Part shown: piece by piece, positions 6,776-7,208 of the stretch
Layout of the letters: each line of letters opens with the position of its first letter
Numbering within the stretch: position 1 is the first letter of the stretch
Source of the DNA: an uncultured Eubacteriales bacterium
GTDB lineage: Bacteria; Bacillota; Clostridia; Oscillospirales; Acutalibacteraceae
Length of the DNA: 7,208 bases
Assembly (NCBI GenBank): GCA_905198155.1
Contig: CAJKBQ010000062.1
Coordinates: forward strand, 1 to 7,208
Direction: 5' to 3'
Notes under the pieces: generated by a model
What the model was told of the DNA's origin: nothing
Databases searched by the model: none
What the model saw: the letters and a program-made list of their open reading frames with translations, nothing else
Made by a program: the position numbers and the translations under genes

Positions 6776-7208
6776 ATGAAAAAAGACCTCATCGCGCTGT
6801 TCGCGATTATTTTAATGATTGCGGTGCTGATTAACGGCACCAACATCCAGTCGGTCGATGAATACTACCTGACGCATATCGACGACATCACGCCGGACAG
6901 CGAGACGGTAACGATCTCCATCCGGTGCGACACCATCCTCCGCCATTACGACGACCTGGATCCGGCGCTGCGTTCGCCGGAATATGTCCCGCCGGACGGC
7001 GTGATCCTGCCGGTCACGGAATACGTCCTGCGGCCGGGCGACACCGTGTTCGACATTCTGAACCGCGCCGTGCGGTACAACAAAATCCAGATGGAGTACC
7101 AGGGTGCCGACCAAAACAGCTACGGCAGCGTGTATGTGCAGGGCATTCACTATCTGTACGAATTTTCCTGCGGCCCGCTGTCCGGGTGGATGTACCGCGT
7201 AGACGGCG
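6776..7208 (+). CDS. Small N-terminally anchored DUF4430 protein (3' partial)
   Basis: The frame is open from ATG 6776 to the window end, giving 144 complete codons with no stop. Residues 1-22 (MKKDLIALFAIILMIAVLIN) form a signal sequence or signal anchor. No AxA cleavage site is obvious, so it may stay as an N-terminal anchor. After a spacer, residues ~78-144 match the DUF4430 pattern: YVLRPGDTVFDILNRA, then GIHYLYEFSCGPLSGWMYRVDG. The SGWMY.V core is shared with the protein at 3289-4872, and the domain is cut by the window edge just before its usual closing strands. An 18-base gap and a strong ribosome binding site place it in the same operon as the toroid gene before it. By family logic it is a second extracellular beta-domain partner. 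Function and full length are unknown. Confidence 0.9.
   Translation, partial: MKKDLIALFAIILMIAVLINGTNIQSVDEYYLTHIDDITPDSETVTISIRCDTILRHYDDLDPALRSPEYVPPDGVILPVTEYVLRPGDTVFDILNRAVRYNKIQMEYQGADQNSYGSVYVQGIHYLYEFSCGPLSGWMYRVDG

Overview
The window is a tightly packed, single-strand (+) gene block. It looks like high-GC Clostridia (Oscillospiraceae/Ruminococcaceae-like). The evidence is good Shine-Dalgarno sites, Gram-positive signal peptides, C-terminal membrane anchors with Arg/Lys tails, and GLUG, Big_3-like and DUF4430-type surface domains. The taxonomic assignment is an inference; no marker gene is present. There are no tRNA, rRNA, CRISPR or mobile-element features.

Layout: (1) 1-3213 is the 3' part of a large cell-surface protein. 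It has a GLUG repeat array, an alpha/alpha-toroid (prenyltransferase / terpenoid-cyclase-like) domain, a helical module, a Big_3-type Ig-like domain, a second complete GLUG array, a second helical module, a Gly/Gln/Pro linker, and a PATG motif with a membrane anchor. (2) 3214-3288 is the only real intergenic gap. It holds a strong two-conformation hairpin ending in TTTT just before the next ribosome binding site. (3) 3289-4872 is a secreted, membrane-anchored DUF4430 (transcobalamin C-terminal-like) protein with a long Ser/Ala/Pro stalk. (4) 4862-6757 overlaps it by 11 nt. It encodes a second alpha/alpha-toroid protein, clearly paralogous to the toroid in gene 1, with a C-terminal membrane helix and an acidic cytoplasmic tail. 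(5) 6776-7208 is the start of a fourth gene, cut by the window end: a short N-terminally anchored protein with another DUF4430 domain.

The gene order alternates toroid, DUF4430, toroid, DUF4430. Animal cobalamin carriers (transcobalamin, intrinsic factor, haptocorrin) consist of these same two fold types in one chain: an alpha6/alpha6 barrel followed by a DUF4430-type beta domain. The window therefore looks like a bacterial, membrane-tethered system in which the two halves sit on separate polypeptides. The toroids keep a D-x-D-I-T-A motif where squalene cyclases have D-x-D-D-T-A, so a ligand-binding role is more likely than cyclisation. The ligand is unknown. A corrinoid or other small molecule handed to a membrane importer is a testable hypothesis, not a conclusion.
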